From: Alicycliphilus denitrificans K601
Lineage (GTDB): Bacteria > Pseudomonadota > Gammaproteobacteria > Burkholderiales > Burkholderiaceae_C
NCBI RefSeq assembly: GCF_000204645.1
Contig: NC_015422.1
Location: 1,877,001 to 1,941,000, forward strand
Direction of reading: 5' to 3'
Length of the DNA stretch: 64,000 nucleotides
The notes beneath the pieces were generated by a model that made no database searches, was not told the DNA's origin, and saw nothing but the letters and a program-made list of their open reading frames with translations. How positions within the stretch are numbered: the first letter of the stretch is position 1; every line of letters begins with the position of its first letter. Of the stretch, positions 1-8,685 are shown piece by piece. A program made the position numbers and the translations under genes.

Positions 1-252
1 GGCCTGACGGCGCTGTTTCTGATCGGCGACGACGAGCGTTCGCGCGCCTGGCTGCGGCAGCGGCAGGCGACGCTGCGCGAGCTGCAGGCCGTGGGCCTGG
101 TGATCAACGTGGAGTCGATGGCCGCGCTGACGGCGCTGCGCAGGCTGGCGCCCGGCCTGACCCTCTCGCCGGCCTCCGGCGACGACCTGGCCCAGCGCCT
201 GGGCCTGCGCCACTACCCGGTGCTCATCACGTCCACCGGCGTCGAGCAGTAG
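1..252 (+). CDS. Integrating conjugative element protein, TIGR03765/PFL_4695 family (C-terminal part)
   Basis: This frame is open from base 1 and ends at TAG 250-252, so only the last 83 codons are present. The visible part has an LFLIGDD segment, then GLVINVES and a terminal HYPVLITSTGVEQ. This resembles the C-terminus of the exported ICE protein family usually encoded directly before the coupling protein. The stop lies 8 bp before traD, which fits one tra operon. Function in transfer is not established for the family. The assignment rests on position and residue pattern, not on a search. Confidence 0.75.
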   Translation, partial: GLTALFLIGDDERSRAWLRQRQATLRELQAVGLVINVESMAALTALRRLAPGLTLSPASGDDLAQRLGLRHYPVLITSTGVEQ

Positions 253-260
253 GTGCGCAA

Positions 261-2417
261 ATGGCCCAGCCGCATGCGGTCGAGGTTCTGCTGCGGCCAG
301 CGGTGGAGCTTCATACCGTGGCGGTCTGCACCGGCGCCGCGATTCTGTGCCTGGTGGCACCGTGGTCGCTCGCGCTGAACCCGCTGCTCGGCCTGGGCTC
401 GGCACTGGCCTTCCTGACCTTCGGCGCGATTCGCCTGCGCGATGCCTGGGCGATCCTGCGCTATCGCCGCAACATCCGCCGCCTGCCGCGCTACGTGATG
501 ACCAGCCGCGACGTGCCGGTGAGTCAGCAACGGCTGTTCGTCGGCCGGGGCTTTCGCTGGGAGCAGCGGCACACGCACCGGCTGATGCAGACCTACCGGC
601 CGGAGTTCCGCCGCTATGTCGAGCCGACGGCGATCTACCGGGCCGCCCGGCGGCTGGAGGAGCGGCTTGAGTTCGCGCCGTTTCCCGTCTCGACGCTGGC
701 GCGCGCGCTGGCCTGGGACAGCCCGCTCAACCCAGCGCGGCCGCTGCCGCCGGTCGGCGGAATGCCGCGCCTGCATGGCATCGAGCCGCACGAGGTCGAC
801 GTCACCCTGCCGCTGGGCGAGCGCGTCGGCCACACCCTGGTGCTGGGCACCACGCGCGTGGGCAAGACGCGGCTGGCCGAGTTGTTCATCACGCAAGACA
901 TCCGCCGCAAGGTCCGCGGCGAGCACGAGGTGGTGATCGTCTTCGACCCCAAGGGCGATGCCGACCTGTTGAAGCGCATGTACGTCGAGGCCAAGCGCGC
1001 CGGGCGCGAAGGCGAGTTCTACGTCTTCCACCTGGGCTGGCCGGACATCTCGGCGCGCTACAACGCCGTCGGCCGGTTCGGGCGGATCTCCGAGGTGGCC
1101 ACGCGCATCGCCGGACAGCTCTCGGGCGAAGGCAACAGCGCCGCCTTCCGCGAATTCGCCTGGCGCTTCGTCAACATCATCGCACGCGCCCTGGTCGAAC
1201 TGGGGCAGCGGCCGGACTACCTGCTGATCCAGCGCCACGTCATCAACATCGACGCGCTGTTCATCGAGTACGCCCAGCACTACTTCGCCAAGAACGAGCC
1301 GAAGGCCTGGGAGGTCATCGTCCAGCTCGAAGGCAAGCTGAACGACAAGAACATCCCGCGCAACATGATCGGGCGTGAGAAGCGCGTGGTGGCCCTCGAA
1401 CAGTACCTGTCCCAAGTGCGCATCTATGACCCAGTGCTCGACGGCCTGCGCAGCGCCGTGCGCTACGACCGGACGTACTTCGACAAGATCGTCGCTTCGC
1501 TGCTGCCGCTGCTGGAGAAGCTCACCACGGGCAAGATCGCCCAACTGCTCGCACCGAACTATTCCGACCTGTCCGACCCGCGGCCGATCTTCGACTGGAT
1601 GCAGGTCATCCGCAAACGCGCGGTGGTCTACGTGGGGCTGGATGCGCTGTCCGACGCCGAAGTCGCGGCGGCGGTGGGCAACTCGATGTTCAGCGACCTG
1701 GTCTCGGTCGCCGGCCACATCTACAAGTTCGGCATCGACGACGGGCTGCCCGGCGCAGCGGTGGGCGCCAAGATTCCCATCAACGTCCACGCCGACGAAT
1801 TCAATGAACTCATGGGCGACGAGTTCATCCCGATGGTCAACAAGGGCGGCGGTGCCGGCGTGCAGGTGACGGCCTACACGCAGACCTTGAGCGACATCGA
1901 GGCCCGCATCGGCAATCGTGCCAAGGCCGGCCAGGTGGTCGGCAACTTCAACAACCTGTTCATGCTGCGCGTGCGCGAGACCGCCACCGCCGAGCTGCTG
2001 ACGCGACAACTGCCCCAGGTCGAGGTGTACGCCACGGCGCTGATGAGCGGCGCCACCGACAGCTCCGATCCGCACGGCAATACCGCGTTCACGTCCAACA
2101 CCCAGGACCGCATCAGCAGCAACAGCGTGCCGTTGATCGAGCCGGCGCATGTGGTGGCGCTGCCCAAGGGGCAGTGCTTCGCGCTGACCGAGGGCGGCAA
2201 CCTCTGGAAAGTCCGCATGCCGCTGCCTGCGCCCGACCCCGACGAAGCCATGCCGAAGGATCTGCAGGAGCTGGCCGGCTACATGCGACAGCACTACGTC
2301 GAGGCAGGAGACTGGTGGGAGAACCAAGGCATCCCCGGCCTGCAGGACAAGGCGCTGCCCGACGACCTGCTGGACGACTTCAAGCAGATGGCCGCGGCTG
2401 AAGAGGCCGAAGCATGA
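261..2417 (+). CDS. traD: Type IV coupling protein TraD (SXT/TOL-type, TIGR03743 family)
   Basis: A 718-aa VirD4/TraD-like ATPase that should link the relaxosome to the type IV secretion channel and pump the DNA strand. Residues about 20-55 are hydrophobic and form the N-terminal membrane anchor. Walker A is GTTRVGKT at 196-203 and Walker B is VIVFDPKGD near 225-233. The length is normal for ICE coupling proteins. Start ATG 261 follows the upstream stop by 8 bp. The stop overlaps the next start in ATGA, so the two are probably translationally coupled. A 704-aa frame on the opposite strand is a codon-bias shadow. Confidence 0.93.
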   Translation: MAQPHAVEVLLRPAVELHTVAVCTGAAILCLVAPWSLALNPLLGLGSALAFLTFGAIRLRDAWAILRYRRNIRRLPRYVMTSRDVPVSQQRLFVGRGFRWEQRHTHRLMQTYRPEFRRYVEPTAIYRAARRLEERLEFAPFPVSTLARALAWDSPLNPARPLPPVGGMPRLHGIEPHEVDVTLPLGERVGHTLVLGTTRVGKTRLAELFITQDIRRKVRGEHEVVIVFDPKGDADLLKRMYVEAKRAGREGEFYVFHLGWPDISARYNAVGRFGRISEVATRIAGQLSGEGNSAAFREFAWRFVNIIARALVELGQRPDYLLIQRHVINIDALFIEYAQHYFAKNEPKAWEVIVQLEGKLNDKNIPRNMIGREKRVVALEQYLSQVRIYDPVLDGLRSAVRYDRTYFDKIVASLLPLLEKLTTGKIAQLLAPNYSDLSDPRPIFDWMQVIRKRAVVYVGLDALSDAEVAAAVGNSMFSDLVSVAGHIYKFGIDDGLPGAAVGAKIPINVHADEFNELMGDEFIPMVNKGGGAGVQVTAYTQTLSDIEARIGNRAKAGQVVGNFNNLFMLRVRETATAELLTRQLPQVEVYATALMSGATDSSDPHGNTAFTSNTQDRISSNSVPLIEPAHVVALPKGQCFALTEGGNLWKVRMPLPAPDPDEAMPKDLQELAGYMRQHYVEAGDWWENQGIPGLQDKALPDDLLDDFKQMAAAEEAEA

Positions 2418-3163
2418 GCGATCCGGCCGTCGCGGCCCAACGCCAGCAGCAACGACAGCAAGGCCTGATCGCCGGCCTGGTCACGCTGCCGTTCCGCTTC
2501 TTCGGCGTGCTGTGCGGCGCGCTGCTGCTGTGCATCCTGATCGAATGCGTCGGCATGCACTTCTTCTGGCCCGAGCAGGGCTGGCGCCACGCGCAGGGCA
2601 TGCTGCACTACGAGCTGGATCAGCTTTCCACGCATTTCACCCGCAGCGCGCTGGTGCAGGAGCCGGGGCGCACCGCGCACCGGCTGGTCGAGCAGGGCTA
2701 CGACTGGCTGTTCGTGAAAAGCGGTCTGCTGGACTGGATACGCGACGCCTCGGCGCAGGCCAGCGCCGGCAGCCATCGTCCGACCAAGGATTTCCGCTAC
2801 TACATCGGCTTGGTCTATGTGAACGTGGAGAGCTACCTGATCGCGGCGGCCTATACGACGCTGGTCTTCCTCGTGCGGCTGCTGGTGCTGTGCCTGACCC
2901 TGCCGCTGTTCCTGATGGCCGCCTTCGTCGGGCTGGTGGACGGCCTGGTGCGCCGGGACATCCGCCGCTTCGGCGCGGGACGCGAGTCGGGGTTCATCTA
3001 TCACCGCGCCAGGGCCAGCCTGATCCCGCTGGCCGTGCTGCCGTGGGTGACTTACCTGGCATTGCCGGTCAGCGTGAACCCGCTGCTGATCCTGTTGCCC
3101 AGTGCCGCATTGCTCGGCGTGGCGGTGTGCATTGCGGCGGCGACGTTCAAGAAGTATCTGTAG
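2414..3163 (+). CDS. ICE membrane protein, TIGR03747 family
   Basis: A 249-aa inner-membrane protein with about four hydrophobic segments: residues 18-45, 140-175 (two adjacent), and 200-245. It overlaps traD by 4 bp, as in ICEclc-type elements where TIGR03747 follows the coupling protein. It probably belongs to the conjugation apparatus, but its role is unknown. The tra operon is interrupted straight after this gene by the minus-strand defence block, and it resumes at 18984 with the RAQPRD gene. Confidence 0.85.
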   Translation: MSDPAVAAQRQQQRQQGLIAGLVTLPFRFFGVLCGALLLCILIECVGMHFFWPEQGWRHAQGMLHYELDQLSTHFTRSALVQEPGRTAHRLVEQGYDWLFVKSGLLDWIRDASAQASAGSHRPTKDFRYYIGLVYVNVESYLIAAAYTTLVFLVRLLVLCLTLPLFLMAAFVGLVDGLVRRDIRRFGAGRESGFIYHRARASLIPLAVLPWVTYLALPVSVNPLLILLPSAALLGVAVCIAAATFKKYL

Positions 3164-3208
3164 CTGCCCTGCGCCAGGTCAGGTGAACGAAGCCATAGCA
3201 AATACGTT

Positions 3209-5836
3209 TCAAGCAATCTTCTTTTGCCTGTCTCGCAGAGACGCGGCCCAGTCCTTCAAAGCCTGAATGTCCTGAAAGAGATCAGTAGGTGGTGGCGGCG
3301 CGGCATTCCTACCGCTGGATGGATCGTGTGCGTCAACAATGTCGCAGCACTTCTTGAATCCGGCGGCGAAAGCATCGCAGTCAGCCTCGGTGAGCGCACT
3401 GACCTTCTTCAGGTCCTTGGCGTTGATGTAGTCCCTGTGGCGTTGAATAACGCGGACGAAAGCGATGTCCTCCAGGCCGCGCTCCCATGTGGCGCGCAGC
3501 GCGTTGTAGAGCTTTGCCACCTCAACGGCGTACTCGTCTTCCTGGTTGTTGTCATGCAGCAGCTTTGCCGCACGTGCCGCCTTCTCCAGCTTGTCGATGC
3601 GATCTTCGACGCTCTGGGCCTTCCAGGGCAGGCCGTCGGCCACCATACCGGCTCCCGCGGCGCCACGACTGAGCGTCGTGAGCCGCACTGCCCGCCCGGT
3701 CTTCGTCGCGTGGTCATTCAGATCGTTCACGAACACCAAATCATGCGTGAAGACGATGACCTGACGGTTTTCCGCTTCTTCCACGAGACGCTTGGCCACC
3801 TGCCCACGCCAGCGATGGTCCAACGAGGACACCGGGTCATCGAAGACCAGAGCAGAGCGGTGCATCGCGGTGGCAAGCTCGGTCATGAAGGCGGCCAGCG
3901 CCACGCAGGTCTTTTCCCCTTCGCTCAGGATTTCGTGGACCTTGGCATCCGGCTTGGCGAAGAGGCGCACCTGATACTGCGGTGAGCCGTACTTGCCGCC
4001 GGAGCGCACGATTTCGACGCGAACCTTCGACGCCGCAAGCCTGACAATCTCTTCCTGAAATCTGTCGCGCAGCCGAGGCGTAATCACGGTGTCGGCAATG
4101 TCATTGCCCATCTTGGTGATTGTGTTCGTCGCCGTGTCGCCCGCACACTCGGTCAGAAACCGGATGGTCTTCAGCCGCTGGATTTCGTCAGTGACGACCG
4201 GCAGCATGCCGGCGAGCAGCGCCCGGTCGCTCAGCTCGGCGAAATCGGCTTCGAGCTTCTTGCGTTCATCTGCGTCAGCCGACTTGCGCAGCTCCGCGGC
4301 GTAGTCGCGGATCGTAGTCTGAAGCTGGCCGAGATCAGGCAGCGGCGACGGTGGAACGGGCGGAAGCTGTACCTCGCCGTTTCCGCCCAGGGCTTTGAGC
4401 AGAACGTGGCGCCGCAGCCGGGCTGCGGCGATGAAGCGGCGCGTCTGCTGCTGCAGCACTTCATTCTGAAGGCCCAGCTCGTCAAGACTGGCCTTCACCG
4501 CCCGCGTGCCGATTGCCCCGGCAGCTATGGTCTGACGTGCGGTCTGAGCTGCCTTCTCTGCCTCGCGTGCAAGCTGTTCCGTGTCCTTCTGTATGAAATC
4601 CTCGAAACGCACCATCCGTGTACGTGCCTCAGCTTCCAATGGCTGCTGGCAAAGCATGCAATGCGCGTCTTCGGCCGACGGCGGAAACGGCTGTCCGGGG
4701 TATGCGATCTCCGTCGAGTAGCGTCGGGCGGAATCCCATAGCGCCCGCCATGTCTCGCCGCCGACGCCGGCAAGGGGTTCGCCCGTGAAGGCCTTCTCCG
4801 CGGCAAGACGTGCGGCGCCCCGTTTCGACCGTGCGTCCCTGGCGAGGGCCGCGGCCGCCAGCAGTTCCTCATCGGTGGTTTTGGCTGCAACGCTCTTCAC
4901 CGCGGTAATCAGCCGCATGACGTTGTCGGCTTTGACGGCCTGTTCCGCCGCTGCCTTGGTCGGATTCTTCGACAGGTCTTCCCGCAGACGCTCAAGACGG
5001 ACGCTTTCGTCTGCCGAGAGCGCCGCCAACGCTTCGATCTTCTTTGCGTCTGTATTGGCGTTCAGCGCGGCAAGCGCCTTCCCCACGGCCGTGGTGGCCT
5101 TCCAGGTCGGCGCCGCAAAGATCGGATTGCGGGCCTTCTCAAGCTGCTTTTGTTCAGCCGCGAGGGCATCCTTCACCGCCTGACAGGCTGCAGCAAGCTC
5201 ATCCGGTACGTCCAGACCGAAGGGCCGGAATGCAACCTCGTTCTTCTCGCGGATATGCACTGAGGCGCAGTCGCTATCGAACACGCTCACTGCAGACAGC
5301 GTTGCATGCGGATTTGCGCCGTTCTGCCACTGTTCGACCGGCTGCGGCACACCGCCGACCCCGTACTCGATGTTCGCGCCGACGCGCTTCGGGGGCTGAT
5401 CGGCATACACATTGGGTTCGATCTTTCCGGCATGCCTTGCACGACATGCGCGCTTCAGGATGCGTGCGTAGCCGGACTTGCCCGCACCGTTGTCGCCGTA
5501 GATGATCGTGATTCCATTCGGCTCCAAGCCGAGGGTCTGACCGGCGGCAAGGTTGTTCACACCGGTCACGTCGGCAATCGACAGAAGCGATACCGCCGCG
5601 GTCTGACCGGGGTTGGCCGGAAGGTGGGCCTTCTCCAGCGGTACCGCTTTCAGCGCGCCTACGGGGGCACCTTTGCCTTGTTTGCAAAGGTCCACGAGTT
5701 CGCCGATATCGGCGTCCGTTAGACGGCCGTTTGCGATGATGCGGCGCAGGGCGTCACGCTGCCAGAGTGGGCGATCCTTTGACCAGTCCAGAATCGTTTC
5801 CAGGACGGTCTTTTGCTGTGCGGCGGGCTTCTGCAT
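3209..5836 (-). CDS. AAA_13-family ATPase, RloC/PrrC-like candidate anticodon nuclease
   Basis: An 875-aa SMC/Rad50-like ATPase. Walker A is GDNGAGKS at residues 114-121. Near the C-terminal third come a signature-like LSEGEKTCVAL, Walker B LVFDDPVSSLD and a switch VIVFTHD. Long coiled-coil-prone helices separate the ATPase halves and carry CMLC at about 393-396, a CxxC at the position expected of a zinc hook. After the ATPase core, R781-x3-E785 and a His near 837 recall the Arg-Glu-His set of PrrC/RloC anticodon nucleases; R-x3-E spacing is the same as in PrrC, but the His spacing is longer. It is the last gene of the minus-strand defence operon, 110 bp after the restriction subunit. An AAA_13 ATPase is clear. 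The tRNA-cleaving role is inference. Confidence 0.8.
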   Translation of the reverse strand: MQKPAAQQKTVLETILDWSKDRPLWQRDALRRIIANGRLTDADIGELVDLCKQGKGAPVGALKAVPLEKAHLPANPGQTAAVSLLSIADVTGVNNLAAGQTLGLEPNGITIIYGDNGAGKSGYARILKRACRARHAGKIEPNVYADQPPKRVGANIEYGVGGVPQPVEQWQNGANPHATLSAVSVFDSDCASVHIREKNEVAFRPFGLDVPDELAAACQAVKDALAAEQKQLEKARNPIFAAPTWKATTAVGKALAALNANTDAKKIEALAALSADESVRLERLREDLSKNPTKAAAEQAVKADNVMRLITAVKSVAAKTTDEELLAAAALARDARSKRGAARLAAEKAFTGEPLAGVGGETWRALWDSARRYSTEIAYPGQPFPPSAEDAHCMLCQQPLEAEARTRMVRFEDFIQKDTEQLAREAEKAAQTARQTIAAGAIGTRAVKASLDELGLQNEVLQQQTRRFIAAARLRRHVLLKALGGNGEVQLPPVPPSPLPDLGQLQTTIRDYAAELRKSADADERKKLEADFAELSDRALLAGMLPVVTDEIQRLKTIRFLTECAGDTATNTITKMGNDIADTVITPRLRDRFQEEIVRLAASKVRVEIVRSGGKYGSPQYQVRLFAKPDAKVHEILSEGEKTCVALAAFMTELATAMHRSALVFDDPVSSLDHRWRGQVAKRLVEEAENRQVIVFTHDLVFVNDLNDHATKTGRAVRLTTLSRGAAGAGMVADGLPWKAQSVEDRIDKLEKAARAAKLLHDNNQEDEYAVEVAKLYNALRATWERGLEDIAFVRVIQRHRDYINAKDLKKVSALTEADCDAFAAGFKKCCDIVDAHDPSSGRNAAPPPPTDLFQDIQALKDWAASLRDRQKKIA

Positions 5837-5946
5837 TTCTTGTTCCTCTTCCCTGCCGGTTCATCATGCCCGTGAAGCGGCGATTTCCCGCCGCCTGGGT
5901 GCCTTGCCGGAATCGCTCTTGCTCACCGAAATCGATCGAGGGCAAC

Positions 5947-8685
5947 TCAATTAGCCTTGACCTCAAAGCGCAGGTAATCGGCGAGCCGTTTCGACTCGCT
6001 GACTTCGTCATGGGGCACCAGCAGGTACTTCCAGGGCTTGGTGCCTACGTTCGCCGCATGATCGGAAGCGTGCTTGCACCACCGCATGGCGGCAGCGGCC
6101 TTGGCCTGAACCTCCTGGGTGTTGATGTCGGCGCGTGCCTTGGTCTCCACCATGAGGATGGTCGCGTCCGTCTCGGCGACGAAGTCGGGGATGTACTCCG
6201 GCTGCTCGGTGCCGAGCTTGTAGTAGATCTGGAACTGTCCCTTCGCGGGCTTGAACCACTTCGTCGCGTCGCGCTCCAGGATGATGGCGAAGCGCCGTTC
6301 GGTGTCCGAATCGAACTTCTGCAGCGGGTACAGACAACGCGCGAATCCACCGAAGAGCATCTGCTTGATGCGACTGGTCTCGGTCACGGTCTCCCGGAAG
6401 TGGTGGGCCGTCTGGCCTGCCGTGGCGGTGTAGTTGCAAGGCCTGAGTTCGGTGAAACCGCGACTGACCTGCACCTCGTACTCCGTCGCCTCTTCCCAGA
6501 AGTGGGCCATCATCTGCGCGTGGATTTCCCGTGCGATCAAGCGGCGGTCACGATCGAGCACGCTGATGGCTTCGTCCTCGGACAGATAACTGCGCAGGTG
6601 CTGCACCATCTGACCCGCGAGGTCGTAGAGGAGGTCGGCGTGGGTGAAGTAGTCGACGTCGTCGAAGTCCACCAGCGCGTGGACGATGTAGTCCTCCGGG
6701 CGCTGCTCCTTGAGCCCGACCTCGGCGGCCAGGGTGAACTGCTCGTTGGTCCGCAGCATCTGCCCGACGATCTCGCGCTGGCCCGGCTGGAGATGGAGCT
6801 GGCTCACATCCAGCTTGAAGGCGTGGAAGCCGGTCGTGACCTCGCCGGTCGGCACCACCGCGATGCGCGGGATGTCGATGGTCTGCTGCACCACGATCTC
6901 GGTGGTTTTCGCCACCACGGCGGACAAGTCAAGTGCGGGGACTGATTCATCCACGCCCGCCAGCAATTCGCCTTGCAGGGGCTTCAACCGCTCCGCCACC
7001 TCCGCGAGGATTTCCTTCTGCACTTCTGGTTTCAGCAGCGCGCTGCTGGTGGGCACCAGATCGCGCTTGACCTCGTACTTGCCGATGACGTCCATGACCA
7101 CGCGCGCGGCCTGCTTCTCTGCCTCCGTGGTGAACACCGGTTTGGGCGCGGGGACTTCCGCTCCACTGTCAGTGGCTGACGCCCCTGTGATCACGACCGG
7201 TGCTTCCGTCAAACCGAGACGCGCCGCCGCCCCGGACTCGACCTGCACGCTGACCTTCTTGTCGTCGGCGCTGGGCGCATCGAGGATGACCTGCTTCAGG
7301 CGAATCGGCGAGTCGCCGCGGTTGGCCTCGTCGATGATTTCCTGGAACTTGTCGTGCGCGACGATGTTCAAGCGATCTACGGACGCGACGCCCGTGCGCT
7401 TGCCGTAGGGCAGACGCAGGCCGCGCCCGATGGACTGTTCGATCAACGTGCGGGCATTGGCGGCGCGCAGCGGCACGATGGTGTAGAGGTTGGTTACGTC
7501 CCAGCCTTCCTTCAGCATGTTGACGTGAATCACGATCTCGGTCGGCTCGTCCACGCTTTCCACGGCCAACAGGCGCGTGATCATCTCCTCTTCTTCAGCG
7601 CCGGTACGGCTGGAATCGACCTGAATCACCTTGCCCTGGTAGCGCCCCTCGTAGAAGGCTTCCGACTCCAGCAGCGCCAAGAGTTGCCCCGCGTGCGTGG
7701 TATCGCGAGCGATGACGAGCATGAAGGGCTTGACCGGCTTGACGCCGTTCTCGCGGGCGTAGGTGAGCAGCTCGACCTTGGTCGTCTCGTGCAGGCGCAC
7801 GCCGTCTTCCAGCTTGGTCTTCTCGATCTCCTCGGGCGTGTGAGCCTTGGCGTCGAAGTTGCGCTGGGTGACCACGGCCGGCTCCTTGACGAAGCCATCC
7901 TCCATCGCCCGTGCTAGCGGGTAGTCCATCACCACGTTCTTGAATGGCACGGGCCCACGGCTGGACTCGACGAACGGCGTTGCCGTCACTTCCAGACCGA
8001 ATAGCGGCTTGAGCTCGTTGATAGAACGCACCCCGGCGCTGGCCCGGTAGCGGTGCGACTCGTCCATCAGCAGCACCAGGTCAGAAAGACTAGCCAGGTG
8101 GTTGAAGTAGCTGTCGCCCAGCACTTCCTTCATCCGCTTGATGCGCGGCTCCTTGCCGCCGCGCACCTCGGAGTTGATCTTGGAGATGTTGAAGATGTTA
8201 ATGCGCACGTCGTGAGCGAAGCCCATTGACTGCTCATCTACCGCCGCACCGGTCTGGTCATAGTTGTCGCCGGTGATGATCAGCGGCGGTTGTTGCGCGA
8301 ATTCGGCGATGCCCTTGAACACGTACTTCGGCGTGTTGCGCGTGAAGTCCGTGATGAGCTTGTTGTAGATCGTCAGGTTGGGCGCGAGAACGAAGAAGTT
8401 GTTGATGCCGTGCGCCAGATGCAGGTAGGCGATGAAGGCTCCCATCAGGCGCGTCTTGCCCACGCCCGTGGCCAGCGCGAAGCACAGCGACGGGAACTCA
8501 CGCTCGAAGTCCTCCAGCGTGCTGAACTCGGCCTTCAGCGTGGAGAGAATCGCCGAGACATCGCGCTCGTGGCCCAGGAGTTCGGGCGCGGCATTGAGCG
8601 CGCGAACCAGCTTGATGAGCGATTCCGCCTGGGGCGGACGAAGGGACAGGCGACCGGTGACGGCGTGCAGGACGCGGGCGTTCAT
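5947..8685 (-). CDS. Type III-like restriction subunit: DEAD/DEAH helicase with C-terminal PD-(D/E)xK nuclease
   Basis: A 912-aa superfamily 2 helicase-nuclease. Walker A is ATGVGKT at residues 72-78. The DEAD-box equivalent is LLMDESH. Helicase motif VI is visible as EQSIGRGLRLP. Near the C-terminus, PDFVAETDATILMVETK gives a D...ExK endonuclease pattern as in type III Res subunits. Its start overlaps the methyltransferase stop by one base (TAATG), so it is coupled to its modification partner. It should cut DNA that lacks the partner methylation, using ATP-driven translocation. This is inferred from the family. Confidence 0.9.
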   Translation of the reverse strand: MNARVLHAVTGRLSLRPPQAESLIKLVRALNAAPELLGHERDVSAILSTLKAEFSTLEDFEREFPSLCFALATGVGKTRLMGAFIAYLHLAHGINNFFVLAPNLTIYNKLITDFTRNTPKYVFKGIAEFAQQPPLIITGDNYDQTGAAVDEQSMGFAHDVRINIFNISKINSEVRGGKEPRIKRMKEVLGDSYFNHLASLSDLVLLMDESHRYRASAGVRSINELKPLFGLEVTATPFVESSRGPVPFKNVVMDYPLARAMEDGFVKEPAVVTQRNFDAKAHTPEEIEKTKLEDGVRLHETTKVELLTYARENGVKPVKPFMLVIARDTTHAGQLLALLESEAFYEGRYQGKVIQVDSSRTGAEEEEMITRLLAVESVDEPTEIVIHVNMLKEGWDVTNLYTIVPLRAANARTLIEQSIGRGLRLPYGKRTGVASVDRLNIVAHDKFQEIIDEANRGDSPIRLKQVILDAPSADDKKVSVQVESGAAARLGLTEAPVVITGASATDSGAEVPAPKPVFTTEAEKQAARVVMDVIGKYEVKRDLVPTSSALLKPEVQKEILAEVAERLKPLQGELLAGVDESVPALDLSAVVAKTTEIVVQQTIDIPRIAVVPTGEVTTGFHAFKLDVSQLHLQPGQREIVGQMLRTNEQFTLAAEVGLKEQRPEDYIVHALVDFDDVDYFTHADLLYDLAGQMVQHLRSYLSEDEAISVLDRDRRLIAREIHAQMMAHFWEEATEYEVQVSRGFTELRPCNYTATAGQTAHHFRETVTETSRIKQMLFGGFARCLYPLQKFDSDTERRFAIILERDATKWFKPAKGQFQIYYKLGTEQPEYIPDFVAETDATILMVETKARADINTQEVQAKAAAAMRWCKHASDHAANVGTKPWKYLLVPHDEVSESKRLADYLRFEVKAN

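Noticed and set aside
213..2327. 704-aa open frame on the minus strand over traD
   Set aside because: Exact antisense of a clear TraD. Composition is Arg/His/Gly/Val-rich, as expected of a reverse-strand shadow in GC-rich coding DNA.
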